Below are positions 32,000-44,474 of a DNA stretch of 45,582 nt, one piece after another. The stretch is taken from assembly GCA_021495925.1 (NCBI GenBank), contig JAKEKT010000158.1, positions 1 through 45,582 on the forward strand, in the 5' to 3' direction. How positions within the stretch are numbered: position 1 is the first letter of the stretch; each line of letters begins with the position of its first letter. The DNA is from Diplodia intermedia. Taxonomy: Eukaryota; Ascomycota; Dothideomycetes; Botryosphaeriales; Botryosphaeriaceae. A program made the translations under genes and the position numbers. Below the pieces are notes generated by a model. It did not search any database, was not told the origin of the DNA, and saw only the letters and a program-made list of their open reading frames with translations.

Positions 32000-33959
32000 C
32001 GTCGCGTTAAGCGAACGTATCTATTATTAATATAATCTCTCTAGCTAGCCGTCTTCTTCGTAGTACTATCTATAATATAACTATTAACCGCTTCGCTTTT
32101 CTTACTAATCTATCTATAGATACGAGTAAAGGCTCTTCTAACTCTTTTTCTACTATACTAACGTCTCTAAATAGTAGAAGGTCTACTAGAAGAGACTATA
32201 AGCGCGTTTATTATAAAACTATATTATTAAATATTTTAAGAGACTTCTTCTCTAGCGTTATTATTATTATTACTACTAATACTCTAGATAACTTCTTCGT
32301 TAACTCGATTGCTATTAATAAGTCTTATCGTTTTAGCGTTATCTCTACGTTTATCTTATTTAATTCTAGTATCGCGAATTATTAGACGAATAAACTAGTT
32401 CTTACGAATCTACTCTTAAACCTCGTTATTACTAAATACTATAAATAGCGCGTCTCGTTCTTTATTTATTAATACGAATATCTCTATATTAATCGTCGCT
32501 ATAAGCTTTACTAGGTCTATAGAATCTATACGTTAAGATTTTACTAAGAAGTAGATATAAGCTAATATTATTTAGATAATTAGTTAGATAATATCTATAT
32601 ATATAGCTTTAAGATTTATATCTTAACTATTAACGTAATTTAATATCTTCGTAAGAAGTATAGAATCGAGCTAATAGACTTCGCGAAGTAGATAAAATAA
32701 TAATAAAGTATATAATTATTTATAGACTTTATTACTTCTCGTAAGATAGAGAACTAGCGAAGAATATTTATTATCTAGATAGTATTATATAATATTATCT
32801 TTCTCTTAGCTATAAGTAAGTATCTAAAGTAGCTATTTACGATAATCTATTTAGTAATTAGTAATATCTTTTCTATATCTATAATAATAATTTATAAATA
32901 GATACTCGACTTCTTTAACGTCTAGAAGCTTAAAGTTATTAAGAAGCTTTATCTCGCGAAGACTTAAATTTATCTCTTATTTAATTACTAGATATTATCT
33001 AGAGTAATTTATAATACTATCGCTATCTATACTTACTATCTAGAGTTCTATAAAACCCGCCGATTAATTTCTCTCGCTATATAAGCGATAGACGAACTAA
33101 TAATTAATAAGAATCTAGCTAGCGTTATTAATAAGATTTTAAAAAAGTATTATATTACTAAGAAGTAGCTAGAGTTCTTTATTATTAATAGCGACTCTAA
33201 TAACGATACCGCGATCGCTCTACTATAAGCTAAATAGAAGTTTATTATAAATAACTAACGTCTTTATTACGCTAGATATCTTATTAATCGCGTCGCTAAG
33301 TCTCTTATATCTATTATAAATCTATTAAAACTACTAGAGATCTTTATTACTATTAGACGTCGCTTTAATCTAGCCGTCTAGCGCTTTATAACTATCGCTA
33401 TTAATCGTCTTTATAGTATTATTATATAGATTAATAGCTTATCTTAGCGGCGCGCTACTTTTAAAGAGAAATAGCGCCTTACGCTAGATAAGTATCGTAA
33501 TAATAAGATCTACTTATATTCGCTTATTAAGAACTATAATATTCGATAGAACGCTATCTATAATATAATTAAGTAATCGTTACTATTAAAGAACGTTTTT
33601 ATTCTTATAACGTTAGATTATCTAGAAATAGTAGAGCGAGCGCTATTTATTAAGAAATAGCGTAAGCTTAAGTTATATTTAAATATTCTTACTTCTCTAT
33701 TATATTTAATAAAGCGTATAAAGAGTTTTAGCCGTAAAAATAGCTCTTATAGTACTCTCTAGAAGATTTTTATTATTATAGACTAGCTTCTTAAGTATCT
33801 AGAGCACTAGAAGAAGCGCGTAGAGATAATAAACTATTCTATTAATAATTATCTACGCGTTAGTATTAAGCTTACGCATTATAAAATAAGTAGATACTAC
33901 GATCGTATTAATCTAATTCTAATCTACGCTCTCTTAGTTATTCTTTATCTACTATTTAA
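32000..33959 (+). pseudogene. hAT transposase remnant, N-terminal and central part
   Basis: This is the plus-strand RIP-decayed coding region left of the nested retrotransposon. Its right end reads RYYDRIN, then IYALLVILYLLF, matching the hAT catalytic-core segment that precedes a W-x-x-F motif. The frame continues exactly across the retrotransposon insertion when its 5-bp target duplication is counted once. The left boundary is approximate, and a BED-type zinc finger could not be made out through the mutations. Confidence 0.6.
33955..33959 (+). repeat. Gypsy target-site duplication, left copy (TTTAA)
   Basis: TTTAA precedes the left LTR and is repeated at 42334-42338 after the right LTR. 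A 5-bp duplication is standard for Ty3/gypsy integration. Confidence 0.8.
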
Positions 33960-34628
33960 TATAACGGTAGGCTTCTTCTACTAAGCTTCGAAGTCGCTTA
34001 GTAGATGGATTAAACCGAAGGGTTTATCTTAAAGAGATAAGAGGTGAATAATAATAATTAAATAAGAAGATATTACGTAATTATACGATGTATAGTAAGC
34101 CGATTACCTCTAAATTAATAGGGTTTAAATTAGAACTTTAAGTTAACTACGAAGGGTTAAGATACTAGCTAAGAAAGTATATCTATATACTATAGAAAAA
34201 CTAGTTATAATCTAGTATTTAGTAGTTTATTCGTACTAAGATAAATAAACGTCTAAACTTACGGGTTTAGTAGTTTAAAGTGCTAAGTCGTACTAAATCT
34301 TAGAACTTTAAGAGTTAGATAGGGCGTACGTAACGTCGATACTTTAAATAGCTTTTAGGTTTTCGACTTTTAGCTTCTATTACTACTACGCGGACGTAAC
34401 TACTAACTTACTTTTATTCGTACCTCTACGTCTATTTTTTACTTTCTAGATTCCGCATTTCTTACGAGATTCTAATCTAATAAGATTATATTTCTACGGT
34501 TCTACTTTTTCTATGGGCTTTCTATTACGTATAGTTCTCTACTCTATCTAGATTTCTATAAGCGTTCTTTTCGTACGGGTTTCTAGCCCTTAGAGTTATA
34601 AAGTCCTTATACCCTAGAATTCGTAATA
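33960..34628 (-). repeat. Gypsy 3' LTR
   Basis: 669 bp. Its plus-strand left end TATAACGG is RIP-altered from a TGT start, and its right end is TTCGTAATA (from ...ACA). It aligns without gaps to 41665-42333. Every difference I checked is a C/T or G/A transition. The purine-rich stretch just inside (34629-34650 on the minus strand) is a candidate polypurine tract. Confidence 0.92.
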
Positions 34629-36399
34629 CTATTCCCTACCTTAAGAATCTTTAACCCGAAGATTTATTAGTTATATATATCTTCTAATTTTAGGTAGTTT
34701 TCTTTTCTTTTCTTCTATAAGCTTTATTATATCTTCTAAGCGTTCTCGCGACGAATCTTCTTATTATACGAAGTTATCTACTACTACTACTCTCGCTTCG
34801 ATTATACGCGCTTACTTTAACTACGAAGCTAACGGTCGCGTTTATCGCGTAGATTCTCGTTCTTCTTGTTATAGAGAGTATATTACGCGAGGTTTTAGTA
34901 TATACGATGCTTAGTATTTTTTTATAGTAACGAGTAAGTTTTTTTTCTTCTTCTTACTTTCTTTACTAATTAACTAGTAAATCGTCTTCGCCGTTAGTAA
35001 GAGCGAATTCGAACTAAGAAGAAGACTAAGTATAATACTCTTTAGACTTTCTTAGAGAAGTTAAAGAAACTCTAGTAGTAGGTCGAGAAGCGTACTTAGT
35101 TAGCTTTAACTAAGTTATCTCGACTTCGTAAGTAGTGCCGCTTACTTAAGAAACGGGGTCTTACTATTCTTAATTAAGCTTTTATTATTAAAAATATTAC
35201 TACTTTAGAAGAAGAAGATCGTCTATTATTAGAGCGATTAGCTACTAGAGATTTCGTTAACTCTAAGAATACTAAGAAGAAGCGATCGCTAAAGCGTTTA
35301 CGTAGCGATTTCTTAGCTAATATTAATATAGATTTTACTAGATCTTCGAGTTCTACCGTGCCGCCGAAGTCGTTCGAGCTAATTAATCGGGCGCGGGCTA
35401 TGTCTTCGTTCGATCTCGAGGCCTTTCTCTCTCGTAAGATATCGATATAGGGCGCTTAGAATTTTAACGATAGAATTCTATAATAAGATCTTTATAGCCG
35501 TCGTAATTTTCTAGTAGTTTCTAGATATTATTCTAGTCTTCTTTCTATTTAATTAAGTAGCTAAACTAATCGTTAGAGTAGCCGCTATTAAGAATCTTTT
35601 TTACGATCTATTCTCTATTTTCGTCGGCGTCTAGGTTTTCTAGTACTATCTCTTCTATTTATTAGACTATTATGGCGTTTTCTAGAGCTAGTTTAAGAAG
35701 TCTAATATAGAATACTAGGTTAATTCTTATATTATTAGATAGTTTAAGGCGGTAATTAACTTCGCCTAGTTTCTTCTTAATTTCGAATAATTCGATTTTC
35801 TTAAAATCTAGCTTATTATTAGGTCGTCGTATTCTAATGTTTTTTCTAAGAAGATAGACTTTATTCTCTCTCTTTAGCTTCGATGCCTTCTAATACCGTC
35901 TATTATAGTAGCGGAATATTAAGTATCCGTTAAATTTAATGTTAAGACGAAGCTAGTCGTATAGTACTTTTAGCTATTCGACTTTAAGAATTTCTTTCTA
36001 GATAAGAAATTCGCTAGGTATTAGTTCTTAGTAAGCTATAGGCTTATATTCGTAATTAGCGTAGAACGAAGATTTCTAAGTTACCGACGCTTTCGAGCTA
36101 TTATATGCGAACTAGGCTAAGAGTAGTAGTTCGACCTAATCGTTCTAGATATAGTTAAGATAATAGCGTAGATATTATTCGAGCGTCTAGTTAATACGTT
36201 CTATTTATTCGTCTATTTACGAATATACCGTAGTAAATAGCTTATACTTAGAATTAAGCTAACGGGTAAGAGTCTACTAGAATCGAGATATAAATAGTCG
36301 ATCTCTATCTAATACGAGCTCTTCTAGTAACCCGTAGTTACCGAGAATTATTCTAAGAAACGTATAGACGAGTTCTTTCGCGTTTATCGTCTTAAGATA

Positions 36400-38400
36400 T
36401 AGTAGATAATACGCGTACTTAGTTAGTCTATCGACGATAACTAAAATCGAGTCGTATTTAATCTTAATAAGTAGTTCTACTAACTCCGATAGATTCGTAA
36501 TAAAGTCTAGCGAGATAGATTACTAGAGTCTTTTTAGAACTAGTAGCGGCTAAAGTAAGCTATATAGCGCGTGTCTTAAGGTCTTACTTCTAATATAAAG
36601 GTCGTACTACGAAACTATTCGTTAAACGATTCTTCGTAGGCCCGAAAAGTAGTAATTTCTAGTAATTCTCTCGATCGTCTTATCTATTTCTTAGTAATCG
36701 TATACTAGTGCTTCGTGGATATTCTTAACGATTTCTTCCCGAAGCCTTATCGAGACGTAGACTAATTCTAAATATAGAATAGTACTATCTACGTCTTTAA
36801 TTAAGTAAGGGTCGTCTTCTACGTTTTTAAGTTTCTAGACTATTACGTTATATTTATAGGCCTCTTAAATCTTCTTTATCTAGGCGTTACTTTCTAAGCG
36901 ATACGCCGAAGCTAGTAGTCTAATCGAGATAAGCGAGGTATTAGATACCTTCTTAAGCCATAATTAAATAACTCTAAAAATAGATATATACGTTCTAGTA
37001 GATATAAGACTATCGTCTTTCTATTTACTTAGAACTACTAGTTATAGTTCGAGCTTCTCTTCTACGTGGTTAGCTCTTCTACTTAGCGCGTTAGCGCGAG
37101 CGTTTTTAGATCTCTTTCTATAGATAATCTTTATATTATATAATACTAATTCTTTAGTCTATCTAACTTATCATTAAGTTAGTTCTTTCGTAGTAGTAAA
37201 GTGCGTAAGGTTCTTATAATCGTAGTAAACTATTATCTAGTATTTAGCTTCTTCGAGATAGTATCTCTATTCTTTAAAAGCCGTAACGATGGCTAATAGT
37301 TTCTTATCGTAGACGTTATAGTTAAGCTCCGAAGGCGTTATCTTTCTAGAATAGTACGCGATCGGGTAAAGCTTACCTTACTCGTCTAGTTAGCTAATAT
37401 AAGCGTTAATAGTATAATTTAATGCGTTCGTTTCTATAATAACGAGTAGCTCTAGATTATAAATATCTAGAATAGGCGCTTCGTAGAACATTCGTTTAAG
37501 AGACTCGAATACCTTCTACTACGCTTCTTTCTATTAAAACCTATGCTCTTTACGAGTAAGTCTAGTAAGAGACTTCGTAATCTTCGTATAGTTTAGAATA
37601 AACTTACGATAGAAGTTAGTAAATTCTAGAAAGAATTATACTTCTTTAATAGTTCGTAGTTCGGGCTATTCTCTAATTACGTCTAGCTTTTTCTCGTCTA
37701 TGCTAATATGTCTAGATATAATAATAAATCCTAGAAATTCTATTTTCTACGTAATTTATTTATACTTTTTAAATGCGATTCGTAGATCTTTCTCTCTAAG
37801 TACGAGTAGTACTCTTCGAATATACTTTCTATGCTCTTCTAAGATGTCCGAGTAGATAATAATATTATCTAGATACGCGGTATAGAATACGTCTAAATAC
37901 GGGCGTAGAATATCGTTTACTAGGCTCTAGAATAATATAGAGGCGTTAGTTAGCCCGAAAGATATTATCGTATACTTAAAGTATTCTAGTCGCGTTCGAA
38001 AGGCGGTCTTCTATTCTTCGTCTTCTTTAATGCGGACTAAGTAATATTCTTCGCGAAGGTCGAACTTAGTAAAGTACTTTATCGTCTAGAACTTATCTTA
38101 GAGTTCGTCGATTCTCGATAATAGATAACGGTTCTTAACCGTAATATTATTTAGTTATCGATAATTAATATAGAGGCGAAGCTCGCCGTTTTTCTTCGAA
38201 ACGAATAGAATAAGATAGCCGGCCGATAAAGACGAAGACCGTATATATTCGCGTTCTAAGTTCTTCTCGATGTATTTTCTTAAAGCCTTTAACTCGTTTC
38301 GCGATAGCGAGTATATTAGCTTAAATATAGACTACGTTTCTAGAATAAGAGATATCTCGTAATCTTAAGATTAGTATTTTAATAAGAATTCTTTTTCTCT
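36400..38400 (-). pseudogene. Gypsy pol remnant (RT, RNase H, integrase)
   Basis: This is the core of the decayed polyprotein. It contains the FGLTNA and YLDN reverse-transcriptase boxes, an RNase H segment in which the first catalytic Asp codon has become Asn, and the integrase segment VIVDRLTK. Multiple in-frame stops confirm it is a pseudogene. Confidence 0.85.
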
Positions 38401-41400
38401 TTTCTCGTAGAGATTCGTAAACTTCTAGAATTCTTCTAGTATAGAGGCTATTTCGAGTAGCGATAATTATTTCTTTAGTATCGTTATTTCTTTAGATCTT
38501 ATTATCTCGTTAAGTTTTCTATATATTTTCTCGCTTACTAGATTATCTATAGATATCGGCTTTCTTCTAGTTAGATAACCGTAGATTAAACTAGCTTCGA
38601 TAGGCCTATTTAGTTAACTTCTAGAAATTATTACGGGGTACGCGATAGCTTACTTTCGAGTCGCGAGTATCGGTTTTTCTCTCGTTAGATAACTATTTAA
38701 CGCTACGTTTATATAACGCGCGTAGATTCTCTAGAGATAGTCTTCTTCGACTAACTTTAGACTATTATTCTCTTCTAGAGGCCCCGTTAAGTAATTAAGA
38801 AATAGAACTACGAGGTTTACGATAATCTATTTCGAATTATAGGTATCGGCTTTTTCTCTAGTAGGCGACCTTACGCCGAACTAGCTTCGATAGGCCGATA
38901 TTCTTATAATAATCCGCTAGTTTATTTCCGCGCTAGATCGTAAGTAGAGGTAGTAGACCTTATCGCCTCTACGCTTTATACGCTTAATTATCGCTAGAGA
39001 GATTTTCTAGACTCTAGCGAAGCTACTTACTTTTACGCCGAATTATTACTTTACGCTCTAGACTTCTAGCTTCTAGCTCTTACTCTAGCTCTTCTAGCTC
39101 TAGCTTCTAGCTTTAGCTCTATCTTCTAGCGTCTAGCTTATTCGTTTTACGGTGGCGAGATATTTAATATATTATTCGTTCGAGAAGATAATTTCCTCGG
39201 TCCTCTAGTTAATATATAGCGCGTATATCTTTAGTTATAGTATTTCTAGAATAATATCGTGTTCTAGTATCTTTATAACGTCTAGGTTAATTCTTTTCTT
39301 ATAGTTAGTAATAGTTATTAGTACTAGCCCTATTTCGATTCTTATCTAACCTTTTTCGTACTAAGCGGGTAATCCGTCTATAGTTTAAAGAGAGTAAGGC
39401 TTATCTTTTTCTTACTAATATAACTAGTGCTTAACGACGAAGAATAGATCGATGTACGTACTCTATACGCCGCTATTAATTATAGTCTAGGCCTTCTTAC
39501 TATAAAAGGTTATCTATAGATGTAGTAGTTTAAAGAGTTCTATTCTAATAGATATAATTTTATTCGATATACGTATAATCTAGTTAAGAAACCTATTTAA
39601 CGGCCTCTTCTAGAGTTTCTAACTAGAAAGGCCGTCTAGTTTTTCGATTAGACGAGGTCTTTAATAGTTATATTATCTAGTTACTCTATTCGAAGGGTCG
39701 AGCCCTTTTATTAGATTTATTATTCGCGGCGAATTTATCTTTACTAGTATAAGGTTTCGACCCTTATTTAATAGTAATAGGGCGAGGTATTATTCTTATA
39801 GTAGGGTCGCTAATATAGAGTGTTTCTTCTAATAGATACGGCTTCTCTTTAGAAGAGTAGTCTAGTAAGGCGTACGAGACTTCTACGGTCTTATTCTTAC
39901 TAGACGTTACGTACTTTATCTCGTAGCTACTAACTAATTTTCTTCGCTATTTAATATAAGAATTTCTTCTAGAAATACTACTACTAGTCGTTCTATAGCC
40001 GTTCTTCTAGTGTTTCTTTCTAGATCCGAAATTACTAAATGTCTAGGCCTAGCCCGTTAGTAGATATCTAGATCGTAGTAAGAGTCGTATCGTCGGTTTA
40101 GCGTATACTTTCGTACTACTCGAGATGTTTAGTAATTCGCGTAAGTATAGCCGCGTCTTATTCGCTTTCGACGTCGCTAGATTCGAAAGTACTATCGTAG
40201 AAGTCTTTCGTGTCGCTATTTACTAAGTCGTTATTTCGAGGTAGCGCCTCGATAAACTCGTCGATATCTTACTAAGTACGAATGCGAAGAATAGCTTATA
40301 CGAGCCAAGACTTCGAATACTATTTCGTAGCGTCTTTATTACTTTAGTAAGTAATATAATCGTCGTCGTAATACGCGGTCTAGCTAAGTATTACGTGTTT
40401 AGGCGTATTAAGTACTCTTCGTCGTTTATCGATCTTATCGAATAGATCGACTTCTTCTAGTTTAAGCGTTAAGAAGAGCTTTCGTTAAGTCTTCTAGTTA
40501 TTTCTAGTAGTAGTCGTAGTATTACGTGTCTTCTTCTTAAGATTATATAAGTAGCGATGCGTTCTATTTTATTTATCGCTATAGTAGATGCATAGTCTCT
40601 TCTTAAATTAAGACTTCTATTAGAGTATCTACTTCTTATATTACGTATGTCTACTCTTTCTATTATTCTATTCTTTACTCTTATTATTACTCGTCGAGGT
40701 GCTTCGTTAGATATTATTTAACTTTATAGTATTACCCTCTTTCTAAGTATAACGAGATCGCCGTAGCTAGATATTATTAGCTTCGTAAGACTTTTTATTA
40801 AACTATCGCTCGTTACGTCGTCGGTCTATAAGTTAGACTAGATCGATAAGCTTAGATAGACTTTTAAGTTTATCGTAATAGACTATAGCGTTCTTAATTT
40901 TCTCTTTTAGTCTCTAGTAGTAGAACGTCTATAGAGTCGCGTCGATATACTACTCGATAGTAAGATAGACTACGTTCTAAAATCGAGTAGTATAGTTCTA
41001 GATAGTTTCTCTTTACTTAAGATTTATTAGAGTACGGGTAGCGAGACGAGCTTTATCGAGACCGATAAAGATCTTCTTAAGAGCCTTAATAAAGACTTAA
41101 TAACTATCGAAGAGTTTAACCGTAGCTTCGTTTCTTTATCTAGAGGGCTTCTCTTACTATTCTCGTTTATACGAACGGAACTATTATTCTACGAAGTCGC
41201 GTAGAAAGATACTAGCGTAGAGTATCTTCTTCGATTCGTTAGCGAATTCTTCGTAAGAGAAGTAAATATAGTCGTTAAGCTAGATAATAAAGTTCTATAT
41301 CTTTTTTTAGTCGTCTTAATATAGATCGGGTTTCGAAATCTTAACTTTCGTAGCGGGTATTACTACTAGTTCGATAGTTATCGCGACTAGAGGTACTACT

Positions 41401-41664
41401 AGCGCGAATTAACTTCGAAGAGTTTCGAGTTCTTCTCTAAGCCGCGCGTTTTTCTTACTCTAGTCGCGGAACTATTTCTAGAGCTATTCGAGCTCGTTTT
41501 AGATATTATTAATTATTTAAAATAGGTCTTCTATCGTAGAACGTTAGAAATTATTACTTATAGAAACGTCTATATTACTACTTTATTAGTAATTTCTATA
41601 CTAGAAATACTTTCTATTTTAGAAATTAACTATCTTTCTTCTCTTATAAGAATAGTAGTTAAAG

Positions 41665-42333
41665 TATAATAGTAGACTTCTTCTACTAAGCTTTAAAGTC
41701 GCTTAGTAGATAGATTAAATCGAAGGGTTTACCTTAGAGAGATAAGAGGTAGATAATAATAATTAAATAAGAAGATATTACGTAATTATACGATATATAA
41801 TAAGTCGATTATCTCTAAATTAATAGAGTTTAAATTAGAACTTTAAGTTAATTACGAAGGGTTAAAATGCTAGCTAAGAAAGTATATCTATATACTATAG
41901 AAAAACTAGTTATAATCTAGTATTTAGTAGTTTATTTATACTAAGACGAATAAACGTCTAAACTTACGAGTTTAGTAGTTTAAAGTACTAAGCCGTACTA
42001 AATCTTAGAACTTTAAGAATTAGATAAGACGTATATAACGTTAGCGCTTCGAATAGCTTTCGAGTTTTCGACTTTTAGCTTCTATTACTACTACGCGAAC
42101 GTAACTACTAACTTACTTTTATTTATATCTCTACGCCTATTTTCTACTTTCTAGATTTTATATTTCTTACGGGATTCTAATCTAGTAAGATTATATTTCT
42201 ACGGTTCTACTTTTTCTACGGACTTTCTATTACGTATAGTTCTCTATTCTATCTAGATTTCTATAAGCGTTCTTCTCGTACGAGTTTCTAGTCCTTAGAA
42301 TTATAAAGCCCTTATGTCCTAGAGTTCGTAATA
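41665..42333 (-). repeat. Gypsy 5' LTR
   Basis: 669 bp, the same length as the 3' LTR. It begins TATAATAG where the other begins TATAACGG. It carries slightly more A/T than the 3' LTR at most differing sites (for example gctttaaagtcgc against gcttcgaagtcgc). Confidence 0.92.
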
Positions 42334-42338
42334 TTTAA
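42334..42338 (+). repeat. Gypsy target-site duplication, right copy (TTTAA)
   Basis: Matches 33955-33959. Confidence 0.8.
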
Positions 42339-42860
42339 GTGGCTATTCTTTAAAGAGAAGTAGAAGAAGTAGCTAAAGTAGATTAAATATATAAGAGGTC
42401 TTTAACTATTTAATACTATAATAAGCGTTACTAATATATTTATAGATAAGAATCTTATATCGTATTATATAGAAGGTCTTTTATAACTTTTATTTGTTTC
42501 TAGTATCTTTAGTAGCGTTATCGCGGGCGTAGAACGCTTAGTAGAATCTTTTACTATTTAAGCGCTTTCTTCGTCGCCGCTAGCCCGCCGCTAGATCTAT
42601 TAATAAGTACGAGCGATACTATTTAATATCTATAATTAATCGATTACCGTCTAGAGAACCTATATAGTAGTAAATAGATAACGCGAATAAGTATTCTATA
42701 CTCTTAAGACTTACGCTAGATCTACTAGTAACTCTAGATATATTAAATAACTACGAGAGATTCTTTAGTAGCGCTAATAGAATATTTACGAGCGATAGAA
42801 ATAGACTAGAGATTACTACTATAGAGATAAAGCTATATACGAAGATTTAGCTAGATCGTA
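42334..42860 (+). pseudogene. hAT transposase remnant, C-terminal part with dimerisation domain
   Basis: Continues the transposase frame after the nested element: K-W-L-F-F-K-E-K, then TAG stops where the family has Trp or Gln. The segment LRLTLDLL is followed by YERFFSSANRIFTSDRNRL at 42752-42808. The latter is the ER-x-FS-x-A-x-R signature of the hATC dimerisation domain (PF05699). Confidence 0.85.
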
Positions 42861-42889
42861 GCGTTATTTATTTAGACTAAGACGGCGAT

Positions 42890-43140
42890 AGTAGTAGTAG
42901 TAGAAGCGCGGTAGTAGAAGTAACGATAGTAAATTTAATACTATAACGACGATAATAGTAGTAGTAGTAGAAGCGTAATAGTAGTAGATTTAATACTACG
43001 CTAAGAATCGTAATATAAGTAGATAATAGTAATAGTAGTAGAAGCGCGATAATAGCGAATTTAATACTATACTAAGAATTATAATACTAGTAGACGATAG
43101 ATAATAGACGATAGTAGTAGTAGTAGTAGTAGAAGAAGGT
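42890..43140. repeat. RIP-converted trinucleotide repeats with a ~75-bp higher-order unit
   Basis: Runs of AGTAGTAGTAG joined to agaagcg and aatttaatacta spacers recur about three times between the transposase and the right end of the hAT element. AGTAG runs are what RIP would make of AGCAG repeats. Confidence 0.6.
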
Positions 43141-43529
43141 TTAATATTATAAATATAACTAGAAGAGAATATTAATTTAGTCTTTTATAAAGTATCTACG
43201 CGAGTTATATAATTTAGACGTTTCTTAGTAGATATAGATAAAGAATATATAGAAAAGTACGAGAATATACGACTTATAAGCTTATAAGTAACTACTTATA
43301 AACTTAATATTATATTAAGTATCGTAATATTAGCGGCGATAGTAGTAGTAGTTAAGTCTTACTAAGCCTAATAAAATAAGAAGAGCCGTAATACTATATT
43401 AAGTATTATAATCTAATTATCTAAGTAAATTATAAGTAAATTAAACTAAAATACTAAGAAGATAAATTAAGTTAAACTATCGTCTAAGCGCTTATAATTT
43501 TATACCGAGAATTACTTAAATTGTTTGCG

Positions 43530-43549
43530 CTTAGCAATCGTGAACGCTG
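43530..43549 (+). repeat. hAT right terminal inverted repeat
   Basis: Reads CTTAGCAATCGTGAACGCTG; its complement begins CAGCGTTCACGATTG, like the left end. Confidence 0.9.
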
Positions 43550-43557
43550 ACGCCAAC
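43550..43557 (+). repeat. hAT target-site duplication, right copy (ACGCCAAC)
   Basis: Identical to 31226-31233. Confidence 0.9.
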
Positions 43558-44474
43558 GTCTTGACCGTGCTTGGTGAGATCATTTCGGGCTACTTGCTTC
43601 CCGGCAAGCCCATCGTTATGCTTATTTTCAAGGTACATCATCCGATCTCACCTGGCCGCCCTCACGCACTGACACCCAGTGACCAACAGTTTTACGCCTA
43701 CACTGCCCTCAGCCAAGCCATGAACTACTGTTCCGACATGAAACTCGGGCTCTACATGAAGATTCCTAAGCGAACCCTCTTCGTCGCGCAGCTAACGGCC
43801 TGCATCATGGGCTCTCTCACCCAAAGTTCGTCTCCTCCCTCCTTGACTCTCCGCAGCACGGAAAAAAAAAAAGACTAACATCCAACGCAGACGCCGTCCT
43901 CCTCTGGATGCTCGGCAACATCAAAGGCATCTGCGACTCGGACCAACCCAACGGCTACACCTGCCCGCAAGGCCGCGTCAACTTCACCTCGTCCATCATC
44001 TGGGGCGCCATCGGCCCCGCGCGGCTCTACAGCATCGGCAAGATCTACTCGGGGCTCCTGCACTACTTCTGGATCGGCGCCCTCCTCCCCGTGCTGACGT
44101 ACTCCCTCAAAAAGAAGTTCCCGACGCGCCGCTGGCTCGCCGCCGTCCACTGGCCGCTGTTCTTCGCCGGCACCGGCAACCTGCCGCCCGCGACGGGCAT
44201 CAACTACACCACGGCCTTCGCCGTGAGCTTCGTCTTCAACAAATGGATCAGGGGCCGCTGGCCGCACTGGTGGGCCAAGTACAACTACGTCCTCAGCGCG
44301 GCGCTGGATAGCGGCGTCGCGGTCAGCGCGATCGTCATCTTTTTCACCGTCATCTTCCCCGGCGCCGCGTTCGACTGGTGGGGCAACACGGTGAGCGGGA
44401 CGACGGTGGATGGCAAGGGGACGCCGTGGAAGGACGTACCCGCGAGTGGGACGTTCGGACCGAGTAAGTGGTAG
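43558..44474 (+). pseudogene. OPT oligopeptide transporter, 3' part (separated from its promoter)
   Basis: Exons 43558-43632, 43690-43825 and 43891-44474 give 264 residues. They begin VLTVLGEIISGYLLPGKPIVM, exactly where the 5' part stops at NLNAN, and in the same phase. The introns (57 and 65 nt) have GT/AG ends; the second has an ACTAAC branch site. Diagnostic OPT segments are YAYTALSQAMNYCSDMKLGLYMKIP and NAVLLWMLGNIKGICDSDQPNGYTC. Several C-terminal membrane spans follow up to WWGNTVSG. Counting both parts, the intact gene would encode 783 aa, a normal OPT length. No frameshift or stop is seen in this half, so decay since the insertion is minimal. Without an upstream promoter it is not expected to be expressed as a transporter. 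Confidence 0.92.

Larger units (their letters stand above)
33960..42333 (-). mobile_element. Ty3/gypsy LTR retrotransposon, RIP-inactivated, nested in hAT
   Basis: An 8374-bp element on the minus strand with 669-bp LTRs at both ends and a TTTAA duplication. Decayed pol motifs are readable on the minus strand. FGLTNA is at 37959-37942. YLDN at 37875-37864 is the RT YLDD box with its last Asp changed, in the context VFYTAYLDNIIIYSDILEEH. RNase H-like ETNALNYTINAYIS is at about 37440-37395. Integrase-like DSILVIVDRLTK is at about 36445-36408. The RT-RNaseH-IN order in the direction of transcription identifies Ty3/gypsy rather than copia. Stops are frequent throughout. Gag and protease were not confidently located. 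The element cannot encode functional enzymes. Confidence 0.93.
31234..43549 (+). mobile_element. hAT-superfamily DNA transposon carrying a nested gypsy element
   Basis: The element is bounded by inverted repeats CAGCGTTCACGATTGCCAAG (31234-31253) and the complement of 43530-43549, which match at 19 of 20 positions. The single difference is a C/T in CpA context, as RIP would produce. An 8-bp target duplication flanks it. Without the nested 8374-bp retrotransposon and its extra 5 bp, the hAT is about 3.94 kb, a normal autonomous size. Decayed transposase is visible on the plus strand: ISRYYDRIN then IYALL at about 33886-33935; KWLFFKEK just right of the nested element; and YERFFSSANRIFTSDRNRL at about 42752-42808, the hATC dimerisation motif. 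RIP has introduced many stops (Trp TGG to TAG), so it is dead unless supplied in trans. Confidence 0.92.

Noticed and set aside
34000..35400. Intact genes within the second RIP island
   Set aside because: All frames are broken by TAG/TAA stops. The readable motifs belong to the decayed gypsy and hAT elements.
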